A stretch of DNA of 15,663 nucleotides from an uncultured Angelakisella sp. (GCA_910585535.1 CAJUFK010000080.1:1-15663); one strand, 5' to 3'. Counted from the stretch's first letter, positions 7,416 through 14,362 are shown. The notes: generated from the letters alone by a model not told the origin. Numbers and translations: made by a program.

Positions 7416-7424
7416 AGTATACCA
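7416..7424 (-). promoter_or_regulatory. Extended -10 promoter of the helicase operon
   Basis: The minus strand shows TGGTATACT, an extended -10 (TGn plus TATACT). No convincing -35 exists at 16-18 bp. The predicted start of transcription is near 7409, giving a leader of about 24 nt. Confidence 0.55.
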
Positions 7425-7475
7425 TATCCGCGAAAAAAAGGGAATCTAAATCCATCCTTTCCAAACGTCAGAAGC

Positions 7476-7501
7476 GGGAGCCGCCCCTACGGGCGGCTCC
7501 C
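7476..7501. repeat. Perfect 11-bp GC-rich hairpin with CTAC loop
   Basis: GGGAGCCGCCC (7476-7486) and GGGCGGCTCCC (7491-7501) are exact inverted repeats around CTAC. On the plus strand it is followed by GGAAATTTTTATTTT, terminator-like except that the T run starts five bases after the stem. No plus-strand gene lies upstream in this window, so it does not terminate a known gene here. It may insulate the two divergent operons or be a REP-like dispersed element. Confidence 0.7.
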
Positions 7502-7545
7502 GGAAATTTTTATTTTGCAGGCTTTCTTTTGCGTTGTAAAATTTT

Positions 7546-7593
7546 CGGAAAAGATGGCCAATTCGCTTCGCTTCATGGTATAATGTCCGTAGA
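7546..7593 (+). repeat. Direct repeat copy 1 (promoter-bearing unit)
   Basis: It starts CGGAAAAGATGGCCAAT and ends TCGCTTCATGGTATAATG then TCCGTAGA. It shares both ends with copy 2 at an offset of 101 bp; the middle differs, with TCGCT here and GATACCATT in copy 2. Confidence 0.8.
7576..7584 (+). promoter_or_regulatory. Candidate extended -10 promoter P1 for the PflX-type operon
   Basis: TGGTATAAT inside repeat copy 1: a perfect TATAAT with TGn extension and no good -35 at 17 bp. A transcript from near 7591 would have a leader of about 145 nt containing repeat copy 2 and its hairpin. Confidence 0.5.
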
Positions 7594-7646
7594 ACGGCCA
7601 TGATACAGGAATTATAGGGCCCTTTTCCTCGCCCCTCTGGGACAAC

Positions 7647-7698
7647 CGGAAAAGATGGCCAATGATACCATTTCGCTTCATGGTATCATGTCCGCAGA
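7647..7698 (+). repeat. Direct repeat copy 2 (carries the inverted repeat)
   Basis: The same 17-base left end as copy 1 and a right end that differs only at two positions (TATCAT for TATAAT, TCCGCAGA for TCCGTAGA). The inserted GATACCATT completes an inverted repeat with the right half of the unit. Confidence 0.8.
7662..7689 (+). promoter_or_regulatory. 10-bp inverted repeat overlapping a weaker extended -10 (operator or leader hairpin)
   Basis: ATGATACCAT (7662-7671) and ATGGTATCAT (7680-7689) are exact inverted repeats around TTCGCTTC. The right arm includes TGGTATCAT, a weakened version of P1. As DNA it could be an operator over a second promoter; in RNA from P1 it would fold into a hairpin 47 nt before the start codon. 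Which of these is used cannot be told from sequence. Confidence 0.45.
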
Positions 7699-7736
7699 CT
7701 TGTTTTCTACCTCTCTGCGAAAGGAGGCCTTGCGTT

Positions 7737-8645
7737 ATGACCTCTTGTACCCTCTGCCCCCGGGAGTGCGGGGCCCGCTGGGAGCAGTCCCGGGGCTTCT
7801 GCGGGGCCGGGGCCCTGCCCCGGGTGGCCCGGGCCGCCCTTCACCACTGGGAGGAGCCCTGTATCAGCGGCAGCGACCCCGCCCGGGGCTCCGGGACGGT
7901 GTTTTTCTCCGGGTGCCCCCTGAAGTGCTGCTTCTGCCAGAACTACGCCCTGAGCCACGAAAACTTCGGCCGGGAGGTCACGGTCCGGCGGCTGTCGGAG
8001 ATCTTCCTGGAACTCCAGGAGGCTGGGGCCTGGAATCTCAACCTAATCACCGGAACCCAGTACACCCCCCAGATTCTGGAGGCCCTGGACCTGGCGGGGA
8101 GCCGCCTCACCATCCCGGTGCTGTGGAACTCCGGAGGATACGAAAAGCCGGAGACCCTTCGGATGCTGGAGGGATACGTCGACATCTACCTCCCCGACTT
8201 GAAATTCTTCGATCCCGGTCTGGGGGCGGACTGCGCCGGGGCCCCGGATTACTTCCAGCGGGCCAGCGCAGCCATCCTGGAGATGTACCGCCAGACCGGC
8301 CCCCTTCAGCTGGACGAAAACGGAATGCTCCGCCGGGGGCTTATCGTCCGGCACCTGGTCCTCCCCGGGGAGCGGAAGGACTCGAAGAAGCTGCTGCACT
8401 GGCTGGCAGAGACCCTCCCGGTGGAAGGGTTCTACCTCAGCCTGATGAGCCAGTACACCCCGTACCGCCCCATGGAACGGAAGGCCCTGAACCGCCGGAC
8501 CGCTACCTTCGAGTACCGGTGGGTTCAAAGCATCGCCCAGATGCTGGGGTTTTCCGGCTTCAGCCAGGACCGAACCTCCGCCAGGGAGGAGTATACCCCG
8601 CCCTTTGACCTTACAGGGGTGGAGAAAAGGGAGGAGTGGCCATGA
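7737..8645 (+). CDS. PflX-type radical SAM protein (COG1313-like)
   Basis: A 302-residue cytosolic radical SAM protein related to pyruvate formate-lyase activating enzymes. Seen: an N-terminal cysteine set CTLCPREC (C4, C7, C11) with C22, the radical SAM motif SGCPLKCCFCQN holding C60, C64 and C67, ITGTQYTP (104-111), LWNSGGYE (129-136), IYLPDLKF (150-157) and LSLMSQYTP (234-242), in the order typical of the PflX subgroup. That subgroup has no agreed substrate; glycyl-radical activation is inferred from kinship only. Start ATG 7737-7739 is chosen over the longer upstream frame because AAGGAGG (7721-7727) lies 9 nt before it, and the extra N-terminus would span the repeat region. It is the first gene of a four-gene operon; its TGA overlaps the next ATG as ATGA. 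Confidence 0.85.
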   Translation: MTSCTLCPRECGARWEQSRGFCGAGALPRVARAALHHWEEPCISGSDPARGSGTVFFSGCPLKCCFCQNYALSHENFGREVTVRRLSEIFLELQEAGAWNLNLITGTQYTPQILEALDLAGSRLTIPVLWNSGGYEKPETLRMLEGYVDIYLPDLKFFDPGLGADCAGAPDYFQRASAAILEMYRQTGPLQLDENGMLRRGLIVRHLVLPGERKDSKKLLHWLAETLPVEGFYLSLMSQYTPYRPMERKALNRRTATFEYRWVQSIAQMLGFSGFSQDRTSAREEYTPPFDLTGVEKREEWP

Positions 8646-10105
8646 AAGCCCAAGCCGGAGATGTTTTTTGCACCTACAGCCGCCAGCTGAAGGAATATGC
8701 GGCCTGCCAAATCACCAAGGTGAAGGAGAAAAACCAGGGGCTGCTGCTCCTTCTGGACTGGCACGGCAAGGAACCGTTGACGCCGGAGGAACTTCCCAGC
8801 CTGCGGCCCATGGTCCTGAACTATTTCTTCTGGCAGGACCGGTACGACCATCTCCATGTCCCCCTGGAGGTGCCGGGAAACTACCGCTTTGTGGGGAATA
8901 TCCCGCCCCTCATCGACGACGACTCCAACTCCTGGGGCGGGTGGGGCATCACCGGGACTATGGCTAGCCAGCTTTGGTGGGACACCCTCCCGGAGGAACA
9001 GCGCCGGGCCTTTAAGGCCGCCGCCGGGAGCCGGGAGGAGGTCATGGTGGCCGGAATCCCGGTGAAAAAGTGCCTTTCCCGGCTCTACGACACTCAGATC
9101 CCCATCCGCCGGGCGGAGGAGCTTCGGGCCCTCCCCTGCCTTCTGGAGCTGAACTGCACCCGGTGGTATCCCGACCTCCCCGACTACCTTCGGGAGGACC
9201 CCTTCCTGGTGGACCTGCGGCTGGAAAACCACGGGCAAAGGACATTAGACTTCCGGGGGACCAGTCTGCGAAAGCTTATCGTCGACCTTACCGGGGTGGA
9301 GGAGCTGTGGCTGGGGGATCGCCTGGAGGCCCTGCTCCTGCTGAACCGGGAGCCGGACCGGTGCCGCATCCATGCCTCCGGGGAGGGGGAAGGGCTGTCC
9401 ATCGACTTCAAGGGGGCCGTTTTTCCCCACCCGGAGCTGCCCTTTCTCTCCTCAGTCTCCTGCACCGGGGTGGAGGAGTTGGACCTCCGGGTCCTCCGGG
9501 AGCAGTACCCCCGGCTTCGGAGCCTGCGGCTCTGGGGCAAGCCGGGGGTTCTGAAAAACTTCGGGGAACTGAAACGGTTTCCGGAGCTGGAAACCTTCAC
9601 CACTGTAGACCTCTTCGGCTTCACCGGGGCAGACATCCCCCTGCCGGAGGAGCTGCCCTGTCTCACCTGGTTCTGGATGTCCAGCCTGCCGGAGGATGCC
9701 GCCAAAACGGCAAAAAAGCTGTACAAAAAGCGGGAGGGCCTGAACCTGTGGATCACCAAGGCCCGGAAGCCGGAGTGGCTGGCGGAAAACCTCACCAATC
9801 CCTTCCGCCACTGGGACGGGATGGAGGGGGTCCCGGCCTCCGCGGCCAAACGGGCGGCCAATCTTTATAAAAAGCTTCGGGGGACGCTGGCAAAGCTGGC
9901 CGGGGAACCCCCGGAAAACGCCATGGACCTGGCCCGGGAAGCGGTGGCCGCCTACACCAAGCCCTTTAACCGAATGGTTTTTATCGAAACCGAGGAACGG
10001 GAGGACGTCTACGCCGCTCTCTGCGCCATCCTGGACGATCTGCCGGAAGGGGCCCTGGACCGGGAGGCCCTGCTGGATACCTTTGAGGAGATCCGGGATT
10101 TTTAG
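8642..10105 (+). CDS. Unrecognised protein with Imm26-like N-terminus and leucine-rich-like repeats
   Basis: A 487-residue protein without signal peptide or membrane segment. Residues about 5-90 (AGDVFCTYSR at 5-14, QITKVKEK at 23-30, LLLLLDWHGKEPLT at 34-47) resemble the Imm26 fold, a family named from polymorphic-toxin immunity proteins but also found in unrelated proteins. Residues about 160-345 show irregular leucine-rich-like units such as LRKLIVDLTGVEELWLGDRL (209-228) and LRSLRLWGKPGVLKNFGEL (292-310). The last 90 residues are charged and probably helical. No catalytic motif is visible. The ATG at 8642 has GGGAGG 7 nt upstream and overlaps the stop of the radical SAM gene by 4 nt; the GTG at 8636 is only 1 nt from the same site. 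Function unknown; both domain similarities are from memory and moderate. No toxin gene lies next to it. Confidence 0.7.
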   Translation: MKAQAGDVFCTYSRQLKEYAACQITKVKEKNQGLLLLLDWHGKEPLTPEELPSLRPMVLNYFFWQDRYDHLHVPLEVPGNYRFVGNIPPLIDDDSNSWGGWGITGTMASQLWWDTLPEEQRRAFKAAAGSREEVMVAGIPVKKCLSRLYDTQIPIRRAEELRALPCLLELNCTRWYPDLPDYLREDPFLVDLRLENHGQRTLDFRGTSLRKLIVDLTGVEELWLGDRLEALLLLNREPDRCRIHASGEGEGLSIDFKGAVFPHPELPFLSSVSCTGVEELDLRVLREQYPRLRSLRLWGKPGVLKNFGELKRFPELETFTTVDLFGFTGADIPLPEELPCLTWFWMSSLPEDAAKTAKKLYKKREGLNLWITKARKPEWLAENLTNPFRHWDGMEGVPASAAKRAANLYKKLRGTLAKLAGEPPENAMDLAREAVAAYTKPFNRMVFIETEEREDVYAALCAILDDLPEGALDREALLDTFEEIRDF

Positions 10106-10127
10106 AAAGGAAAGGAAGCTGTCAGCC

Positions 10128-11732
10128 ATGGACCTGATCCTTCACAACGCCAAGCTGGGCCCCGGGGCGGAAAACGCCGCCGTGGCCGTTGAGGACGGCA
10201 TCATCATCGGCGTGGGCGGGCCGGAACTGCTCTCTCTGGCCAAGGAAAAAACCACCGTTATCGACCTGGAGGGGCGGCCCCTTCTCCCCGGGCTCTGCGA
10301 CAGTCACCTCCACCTGGCCGAGACAGGGCGGCAGATGGAGGTCGCCGATCTCTCCCCGGCCCGGTCCATCGAGGAGATGGGGGCCATCCTCCGGGATTTT
10401 ATCCGGGAGCATGGCCTTCCCCCGGGGCAGCTGGTTCTGGGGTGGGGGTGGAACCAGGACCACTTCCCGGACCGCCGTTTCCCCACCCTGGCCCAGCTGG
10501 ACGCCATGGCCCCGGAGAACCCCCTGGTCCTCACCCGGGTTTGCCAGCACATCGCCCTGGCCAACTCCGCCGCCATGGCCCTTGGCGGGATTGGCAGGGA
10601 TACCCCCGACCCGGCGGGGGGTGAGATCGTCCGGGACGGATCGGGAAAACCCACCGGGATCTTTCTGGAAAACGCTGTGAACCTTCTCCCCCAGGGGACC
10701 ATTACGGCTAAGGACGCCCAGCGGTGGATCCTCCGGGCGGCGGAAAAGGCCGCCTCCCTGGGCCTTACCATGGTCCACAGCGATGACCTCTGCACCGTGC
10801 CGGGACTCTCCTGGAAGGAGGTCCTGGATGCCTACCTCCAGATCGACCTGCCCATCCGGGTGGTGGAACAGTGCCTCTTCCCCACAGCGGAGGACCTGGA
10901 GGAGTTCTTCCGGATGGGGCTCTATCCCGGCTGGCGGGAGGGGAACTTTATCATCGGGCCGGTAAAGATCGTCTCGGACGGCTCCCTGGGGGCACGCACC
11001 GCCCTCCTTTCCCAGCCCTACCGGGACGACCTGTCAGCAGGGGTGGGGATGGCCTCCATCTCCCGGGAGGAAATGGAGGCCCAGGTCCTTGCCGCCCACC
11101 GACACGGCATGGGGGCGGTGATCCACGCCATTGGGGATGGGGCCCTGGATCTGGCCCTGGACGCCATCCAGAAGGCCCGGGAGGCTTTCCCGGACATCCG
11201 GGAGCGGCCCCTCCACGGCATCGTCCACTGTCAGATCACCCGCCCGGACCAGCTGGAGCGGATCAGGGAGATGAAGATCCAAGTGCTGGCCCAGCCGGTC
11301 TTTCTGGAGTACGACCTGCACATAGCCGACCTACGGGTGGGAGAGGAGCTGGGCCGCAGCTGCTACGCCTGGAACACCCTCTCCCAATGGACCGTTTTTT
11401 CCGCCGGGTCGGACAGCCCCATTGAGAGTATGGACCCCTTCGGCAACCTCTACTGCGGGGTGACCCGGATGGACTACAACGGCTTTCCCAAGGGGGGCTG
11501 GCACCCCAATGAGCGGCTGACCCTGGACCGAGCCCTGAACGCCGCCACCCTGGGCGGGGCCAGGGCCGGGGGCCTGGAGGACTACTGCGGCCGGGTGGCC
11601 CCGGGGTACTGGGCCGACCTCACCGTGGCCGACCGGGACCTCTTCGCCCTGCCCCCGGAGTCCCTGCTGGAGACCAAAGCGGCTATGACCATTGTGGGCG
11701 GAAAGATCGTTGGAAGGAGGACTGAATCATGA
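10128..11732 (+). CDS. YtcJ-type amidohydrolase (amidohydrolase family 3)
   Basis: A 534-residue cytosolic metal-dependent hydrolase of the YtcJ/COG1574 group, which act on amides or cyclic amides of unknown nature. Seen: the metal-binding DSHLHL (H60, H62), GWGWNQDHF (105-113), the VKIVSDGSLGAR segment (279-290, K280), VIHAIGDGA (331-339, H333), VHCQ (366-369, H367) and AGSDSPIE (426-433, D429), a full active-site set. The C-terminal beta-domain ends with the usual VAPGYWADLTV (490-500). Length fits the family (about 520-560). The start is ATG 10128-10130, 22 nt after the previous stop, with AAGGA about 11 nt upstream; an in-frame ATG at 10083 would lie inside the preceding gene and has no ribosome site. 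Its stop overlaps the mscS start as ATGA. The substrate cannot be named. Confidence 0.88.
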   Translation: MDLILHNAKLGPGAENAAVAVEDGIIIGVGGPELLSLAKEKTTVIDLEGRPLLPGLCDSHLHLAETGRQMEVADLSPARSIEEMGAILRDFIREHGLPPGQLVLGWGWNQDHFPDRRFPTLAQLDAMAPENPLVLTRVCQHIALANSAAMALGGIGRDTPDPAGGEIVRDGSGKPTGIFLENAVNLLPQGTITAKDAQRWILRAAEKAASLGLTMVHSDDLCTVPGLSWKEVLDAYLQIDLPIRVVEQCLFPTAEDLEEFFRMGLYPGWREGNFIIGPVKIVSDGSLGARTALLSQPYRDDLSAGVGMASISREEMEAQVLAAHRHGMGAVIHAIGDGALDLALDAIQKAREAFPDIRERPLHGIVHCQITRPDQLERIREMKIQVLAQPVFLEYDLHIADLRVGEELGRSCYAWNTLSQWTVFSAGSDSPIESMDPFGNLYCGVTRMDYNGFPKGGWHPNERLTLDRALNAATLGGARAGGLEDYCGRVAPGYWADLTVADRDLFALPPESLLETKAAMTIVGGKIVGRRTES

Positions 11733-12829
11733 ACCCCACCTTCAGCGGGGAACTGATGCACTTTCTTGATACCACCGGCCAGCAGTTCCTGGAAAATCTG
11801 ACGGAACTGCTGGGCTTTCTCCGGGACAACTTCGGCAACTTCCTTTGGCGGCTTTTGGGCGTCGTTTTCATCTTTTTCTGCGCCGGGCTGGTGATGAAAT
11901 GGATCTCCAAATTCACCGCCCACACCATGGAAAAGAACCGGGCCATTCTCTCGGTGGATCAGAGCCGCCGGGTGGACACCCTGATGACCCTGATCCGCAG
12001 CGCGGCCCGGTACCTGGTCTACTTTGTGGCCTTTCTCTTGGTGCTGGGGCAATTTGGCGGCGGCATGGTGCAAAACGTCCTGGTGGCGGTAGGGGGCATT
12101 GGGGGCATCGCCTTCGGCTTCGGGGCCCAGAACCTGGTAAAGGACGTGGTCACCGGCCTGTTTATGATCTTTGAAAACCAGTTTTCGGTGGGGGATTACA
12201 TCCAAACCGAGGACGCCGTTGGCACCGTGGAGGCTACCGCCCTGCGGGTGACCTACCTTCGTTCCGCCAAGGGGGACCAAATCATCATTCCCAACGGGTC
12301 TATCGACCGGGTCATCAACTACACCCGGGGCAGCTACATCGCCACCATCGTAGTCTCCACCGCCTACGAGGCCGACACCCGGCAGGTAATAACCGTGATG
12401 GAGGAGGCCCTTCGGGAGTACGGGGAGGCCCACCAGGATCTTATCGAGGAGCCGCCGGTGGTCCGGGGCATTGACGCCCTGGGGGAGTCCACGGTGGACA
12501 TCAGCGTGGCCTGCAAGGTGAAGCCCATGAAACAGTGGGAGGTGGAACGGGGGATGCGTCTGGCCATCAAGGAGGCCTTCGACCGCCGGGGCATCGAGTT
12601 CCCCTATCCCCGGATGGTCACTGTCCCCTGGGCGGACCACCTCTCCCCTCCCCCGGAGCCGGAAAAAGACGACTCCCCCACCCTCTTCGGCTGGGATCCT
12701 GCCCCTGCCCCGGAGTTTGAGGAGGGGACCCTTTTGGACGACAGCCTGGAGGACAGCCCCCTGGCCGGGGATGATGGGGATGGGGACGGCGACGAGGACG
12801 GCGGGGAGGATGCTGGCGACGAAAAGTAG
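11729..12829 (+). CDS. MscS-type small-conductance mechanosensitive channel with acidic tail
   Basis: A 366-residue membrane channel that opens under membrane tension to release solutes on hypo-osmotic shock. Seen: membrane segments at about 38-58, 93-110 and the glycine/alanine-rich pore helix 115-133 (GGIGGIAFGFGAQNLVKD), then the beta-domain VGDYIQTEDAVGTVEAT (154-170) and IIIPNGSI (185-192), then the alpha/beta portal domain to about residue 300. Beyond the family core is a tail of about 60 residues (307-366): proline-rich first, then 15 acidic residues in the last 30, with a DGDGDGDEDGG run (349-359). The tail is at the cytosolic end next to the portals. The start overlaps the amidohydrolase stop by 4 nt. 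Last gene of the operon. Confidence 0.92.
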   Translation: MNPTFSGELMHFLDTTGQQFLENLTELLGFLRDNFGNFLWRLLGVVFIFFCAGLVMKWISKFTAHTMEKNRAILSVDQSRRVDTLMTLIRSAARYLVYFVAFLLVLGQFGGGMVQNVLVAVGGIGGIAFGFGAQNLVKDVVTGLFMIFENQFSVGDYIQTEDAVGTVEATALRVTYLRSAKGDQIIIPNGSIDRVINYTRGSYIATIVVSTAYEADTRQVITVMEEALREYGEAHQDLIEEPPVVRGIDALGESTVDISVACKVKPMKQWEVERGMRLAIKEAFDRRGIEFPYPRMVTVPWADHLSPPPEPEKDDSPTLFGWDPAPAPEFEEGTLLDDSLEDSPLAGDDGDGDGDEDGGEDAGDEK

Positions 12830-12844
12830 CAGCCTGAGCTGCTA
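12827..12844 (+). other. Hairpin beginning at the mscS stop codon
   Basis: TAGCAGC (12827-12833) and GCTGCTA (12838-12844) are exact inverted repeats around CTGA; the TAG is the stop codon itself. It is followed by TTGGTATTG and not by a T run, so it is at best a weak terminator or a 3' end stabiliser. Confidence 0.45.
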
Positions 12845-12850
12845 TTGGTA

Positions 12851-12880
12851 TTGACAAACCAGCTGTTTTCCGCGTATAAC
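12851..12880 (+). promoter_or_regulatory. Orphan sigma-A-like promoter downstream of mscS
   Basis: Perfect TTGACA (12851-12856), an 18-bp spacer and TATAAC (12875-12880). The expected start is near 12887. No plus-strand gene follows before the terminator at 12952-12990. Confidence 0.55.
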
Positions 12881-12886
12881 AAACAC

Positions 12887-12990
12887 GGTACATCTCAACC
12901 ATAAACATAAATGAGAAATTTATTGCGTGGGCCTCTGTGGGCCCTATCACTAAAACAGGAGCCCGGGGCAGCCCCAGGCTCCTGTTTTTT
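12887..12990 (+). ncRNA. Candidate small RNA of about 100 nt
   Basis: The interval runs from the orphan promoter to the end of a strong rho-independent terminator. It could fold into an AT hairpin (ATAAAT 12907-12912 with ATTTAT 12918-12923), a short GC hairpin (GGGCC 12929-12933 with GGCCC 12940-12944) and the terminator stem. No convincing ribosome site or coding frame is visible. It matches no RNA family I know. Whether it is transcribed is unproven. Confidence 0.35.
12952..12990. terminator. Bidirectional rho-independent terminator between mscS and the GNAT gene
   Basis: AAAACAGGAGCC (12952-12963) pairs with GGCTCCTGTTTT (12977-12988), with an inner GGGG/CCCC pairing around CAG. The plus strand ends in a run of T (12985-12990) and the minus strand in TTTTAG, so it serves the converging mscS operon and GNAT gene. 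Confidence 0.88.
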
Positions 12991-12993
12991 CGG

Positions 12994-13434
12994 TTATGGC
13001 CGCCAGCACATCAGGGATTCCCTCTGGCCGGTGGCTTTGTCTGTGTGCTCCTCCAGAACGGAAAAACCCTGGCTTTGATAAAACCCCACGGCACCTTGGT
13101 TTTCTCTGTACACCGCCAGGGTGAGGAGTTCCTTCCCCCTTTTGCAGTCCTCCAAAAGGGCCCTGCCGATCCCCTGCCCCTGGCTTTCCGGGGCCACAAA
13201 GAGCGCCCCGATGTGGTCCCCTTCAATGAGGCTGAGGAACCCCTCCACCCTGCCCTCCCGGACAAAGACCTTGGTCCGGGCCCGGGGAAGGATCTCCTTT
13301 TCCACCAGGGGGGCGGTGGAGCGCCAATATTCCATTGGGATAAAATCGTGGGCCTTTTCACTGGCGGAAAGCCAAATCTCCATCACCCGGGAGGTGTCCT
13401 CCGGGGCAAAGGAGCGAATCTGTCCTGTGGTCAT
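12994..13434 (-). CDS. GNAT-family N-acetyltransferase, YjaB-like
   Basis: A 146-residue acetyltransferase that would move an acetyl group from acetyl-CoA to an unknown amine. Seen: EIWLSASEKAHDFIP (19-33), VEGFLSLIEGDHIGALFV (63-80), the acetyl-CoA loop SQGQGIGRAL (84-93) and the C-terminal ENQGAVGFYQSQGF (111-124). The pattern closely follows E. coli YjaB. The ATG at 13432-13434 has GGAGG (13443-13447) 8 nt upstream; a longer frame back to 13488 would overlap the upstream gene and has no ribosome site. It lies 31 nt after the stop of the metallo-hydrolase gene and is probably co-transcribed with it. The terminator follows directly after its TAA. Confidence 0.88.
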   Translation of the reverse strand: MTTGQIRSFAPEDTSRVMEIWLSASEKAHDFIPMEYWRSTAPLVEKEILPRARTKVFVREGRVEGFLSLIEGDHIGALFVAPESQGQGIGRALLEDCKRGKELLTLAVYRENQGAVGFYQSQGFSVLEEHTDKATGQRESLMCWRP

Positions 13435-13465
13435 CCTTCTTCCCTCCTGTTCTTCTTTTCCGGGC

Positions 13466-14362
13466 TTACGGCCAGGACCGACCGGCAACGCCCAGCCTTC
13501 CCCGCATCAGATTGCCATTCACATGGAAGGACAGGCCCTTTTTCTCCTCCTCATCGGGTTCCCGGCCCAGCCTTTCGGCCAGGCGGGCCAGGGGCGCCCC
13601 CATGGTCATATCCTCCCCCGCCGCCCAGGAGAGGCGCCGCTGATCCTGGAAGAACCGGTGGAACTCCTCCCCGGTCAGGGGCTTTTCCATATGGGAATGG
13701 AAGTACCAGTCCGCCTCCAGGCCGCGGAGTGCGTCCAGGAAGGGCAGGAACAGCTCCCGGGTGTAGTGCCAGGGGGCGACGTACATATTGGGGGAAAGGC
13801 TGTCCCCGGAAAAGACCACCTTGTCCTCCGGGCAGTGGATCAAAAGGCCGTCGGGGGAATGGTCGCTGGGCTGGGGCAGGAGCCGGACGGTGACCCCTTC
13901 CAGGTCGATGGTTACGGGGCCCTCAATCTCCAGGTCGGGGAGGGGCGGGTCCAGGGCCCGGGGCTCGTCGGGGTACTCCTCCCGGATGCCCTTCTGGCAG
14001 AAGGGGATCTCCAGCCCCTCTTCCACCCGCCGGGCGATGGCCTCGTGGGTCCACTGGTACTCCGAGAGGACCCGCAGCTGCTCCCCCGTCCCCCGGGTGC
14101 AGATCAGGGAGACCCCCGCCTCCTGCATGGCCCGTCCTCCCATGATGTGGTCCCAGTGCCAGTGGGTCAGGGCCGCCCACCGCACCGGGGGAAGCCCCAG
14201 CCTTTCCGCCTCCCGAAGGAGCCAGAGGCCGTGGCCCGGGCCGTTGCCGGTGTCCACTGCCAGGGTGGCCTCCACCCCGGCGATAAGGCCCAGACTGGGG
14301 CGGTCCCCGTAGGACACGGGGTCGGACCAGTAGCAGTGCTTGGTCAGCTGGTGAAGTTCCAT
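13466..14362 (-). CDS. Metallo-beta-lactamase-fold hydrolase
   Basis: A 298-residue metal-dependent hydrolase. Seen: the THWHWDHIMGG motif (66-76) with H67, H69, D71 and H72, then H168 in PQPSDHSPDG (164-172), D187 in VVFSGDSL (182-189) and H222/H224 in WYFHSHMEK (219-227). These give the usual two-zinc ligand set, so an active enzyme is expected. After about residue 226 a helical region of 70 residues may bind or select the substrate, which cannot be named; a hydrolase of thioesters or lactones is possible by analogy with glyoxalase-II-like members. The start is ATG 14360-14362 with AAAGGAGG 8 nt upstream. No promoter is visible in the 104-base gap to yitT, and a terminator hairpin ends one base before the ribosome site, so expression probably depends on read-through from yitT. 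Confidence 0.87.
   Translation of the reverse strand: MELHQLTKHCYWSDPVSYGDRPSLGLIAGVEATLAVDTGNGPGHGLWLLREAERLGLPPVRWAALTHWHWDHIMGGRAMQEAGVSLICTRGTGEQLRVLSEYQWTHEAIARRVEEGLEIPFCQKGIREEYPDEPRALDPPLPDLEIEGPVTIDLEGVTVRLLPQPSDHSPDGLLIHCPEDKVVFSGDSLSPNMYVAPWHYTRELFLPFLDALRGLEADWYFHSHMEKPLTGEEFHRFFQDQRRLSWAAGEDMTMGAPLARLAERLGREPDEEEKKGLSFHVNGNLMRGRLGVAGRSWP

Larger units (their letters stand above)
7386..7736. other. Divergent intergenic region between the helicase and pflX-type operons
   Basis: These 351 bases hold no gene. From left to right they carry the helicase ribosome site and promoter, a perfect GC-rich hairpin (7476-7501), an AT-rich stretch, two imperfect direct repeats with promoter-like cores, a degenerate fragment resembling part of the repeat (GGCCATGATAC at 7596-7606), and the ribosome site of the PflX-type gene. 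The stretch is clearly more AT-rich than the genes on both sides. Both operons start from it, so it is the control region for about 10 kb of genes. Confidence 0.8.

Noticed and set aside
6180..7583. Plus-strand open frame of 467 codons antisense to the helicase motifs
   Set aside because: The minus strand carries all SF1 helicase motifs; the plus frame has proline/glycine-rich shadow composition and continues through the intergenic promoter region.
7487..7681. Minus-strand 64-codon frame in the divergent intergenic region
   Set aside because: It has no ribosome site, lies over the direct repeats and hairpin, and its composition reflects the repeats, not a protein.
7546..7698. CRISPR-like repeat-spacer pattern in the intergenic region
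   Set aside because: Only two diverged units with a single 53-base interval, promoter-like content, and no cas genes; it fits a promoter duplication.
8642..10105. Toxin-immunity locus based on the Imm26-like N-terminus
   Set aside because: No secreted toxin, polymorphic toxin carrier or other immunity gene is nearby; the flanking genes are metabolic and in the same operon.
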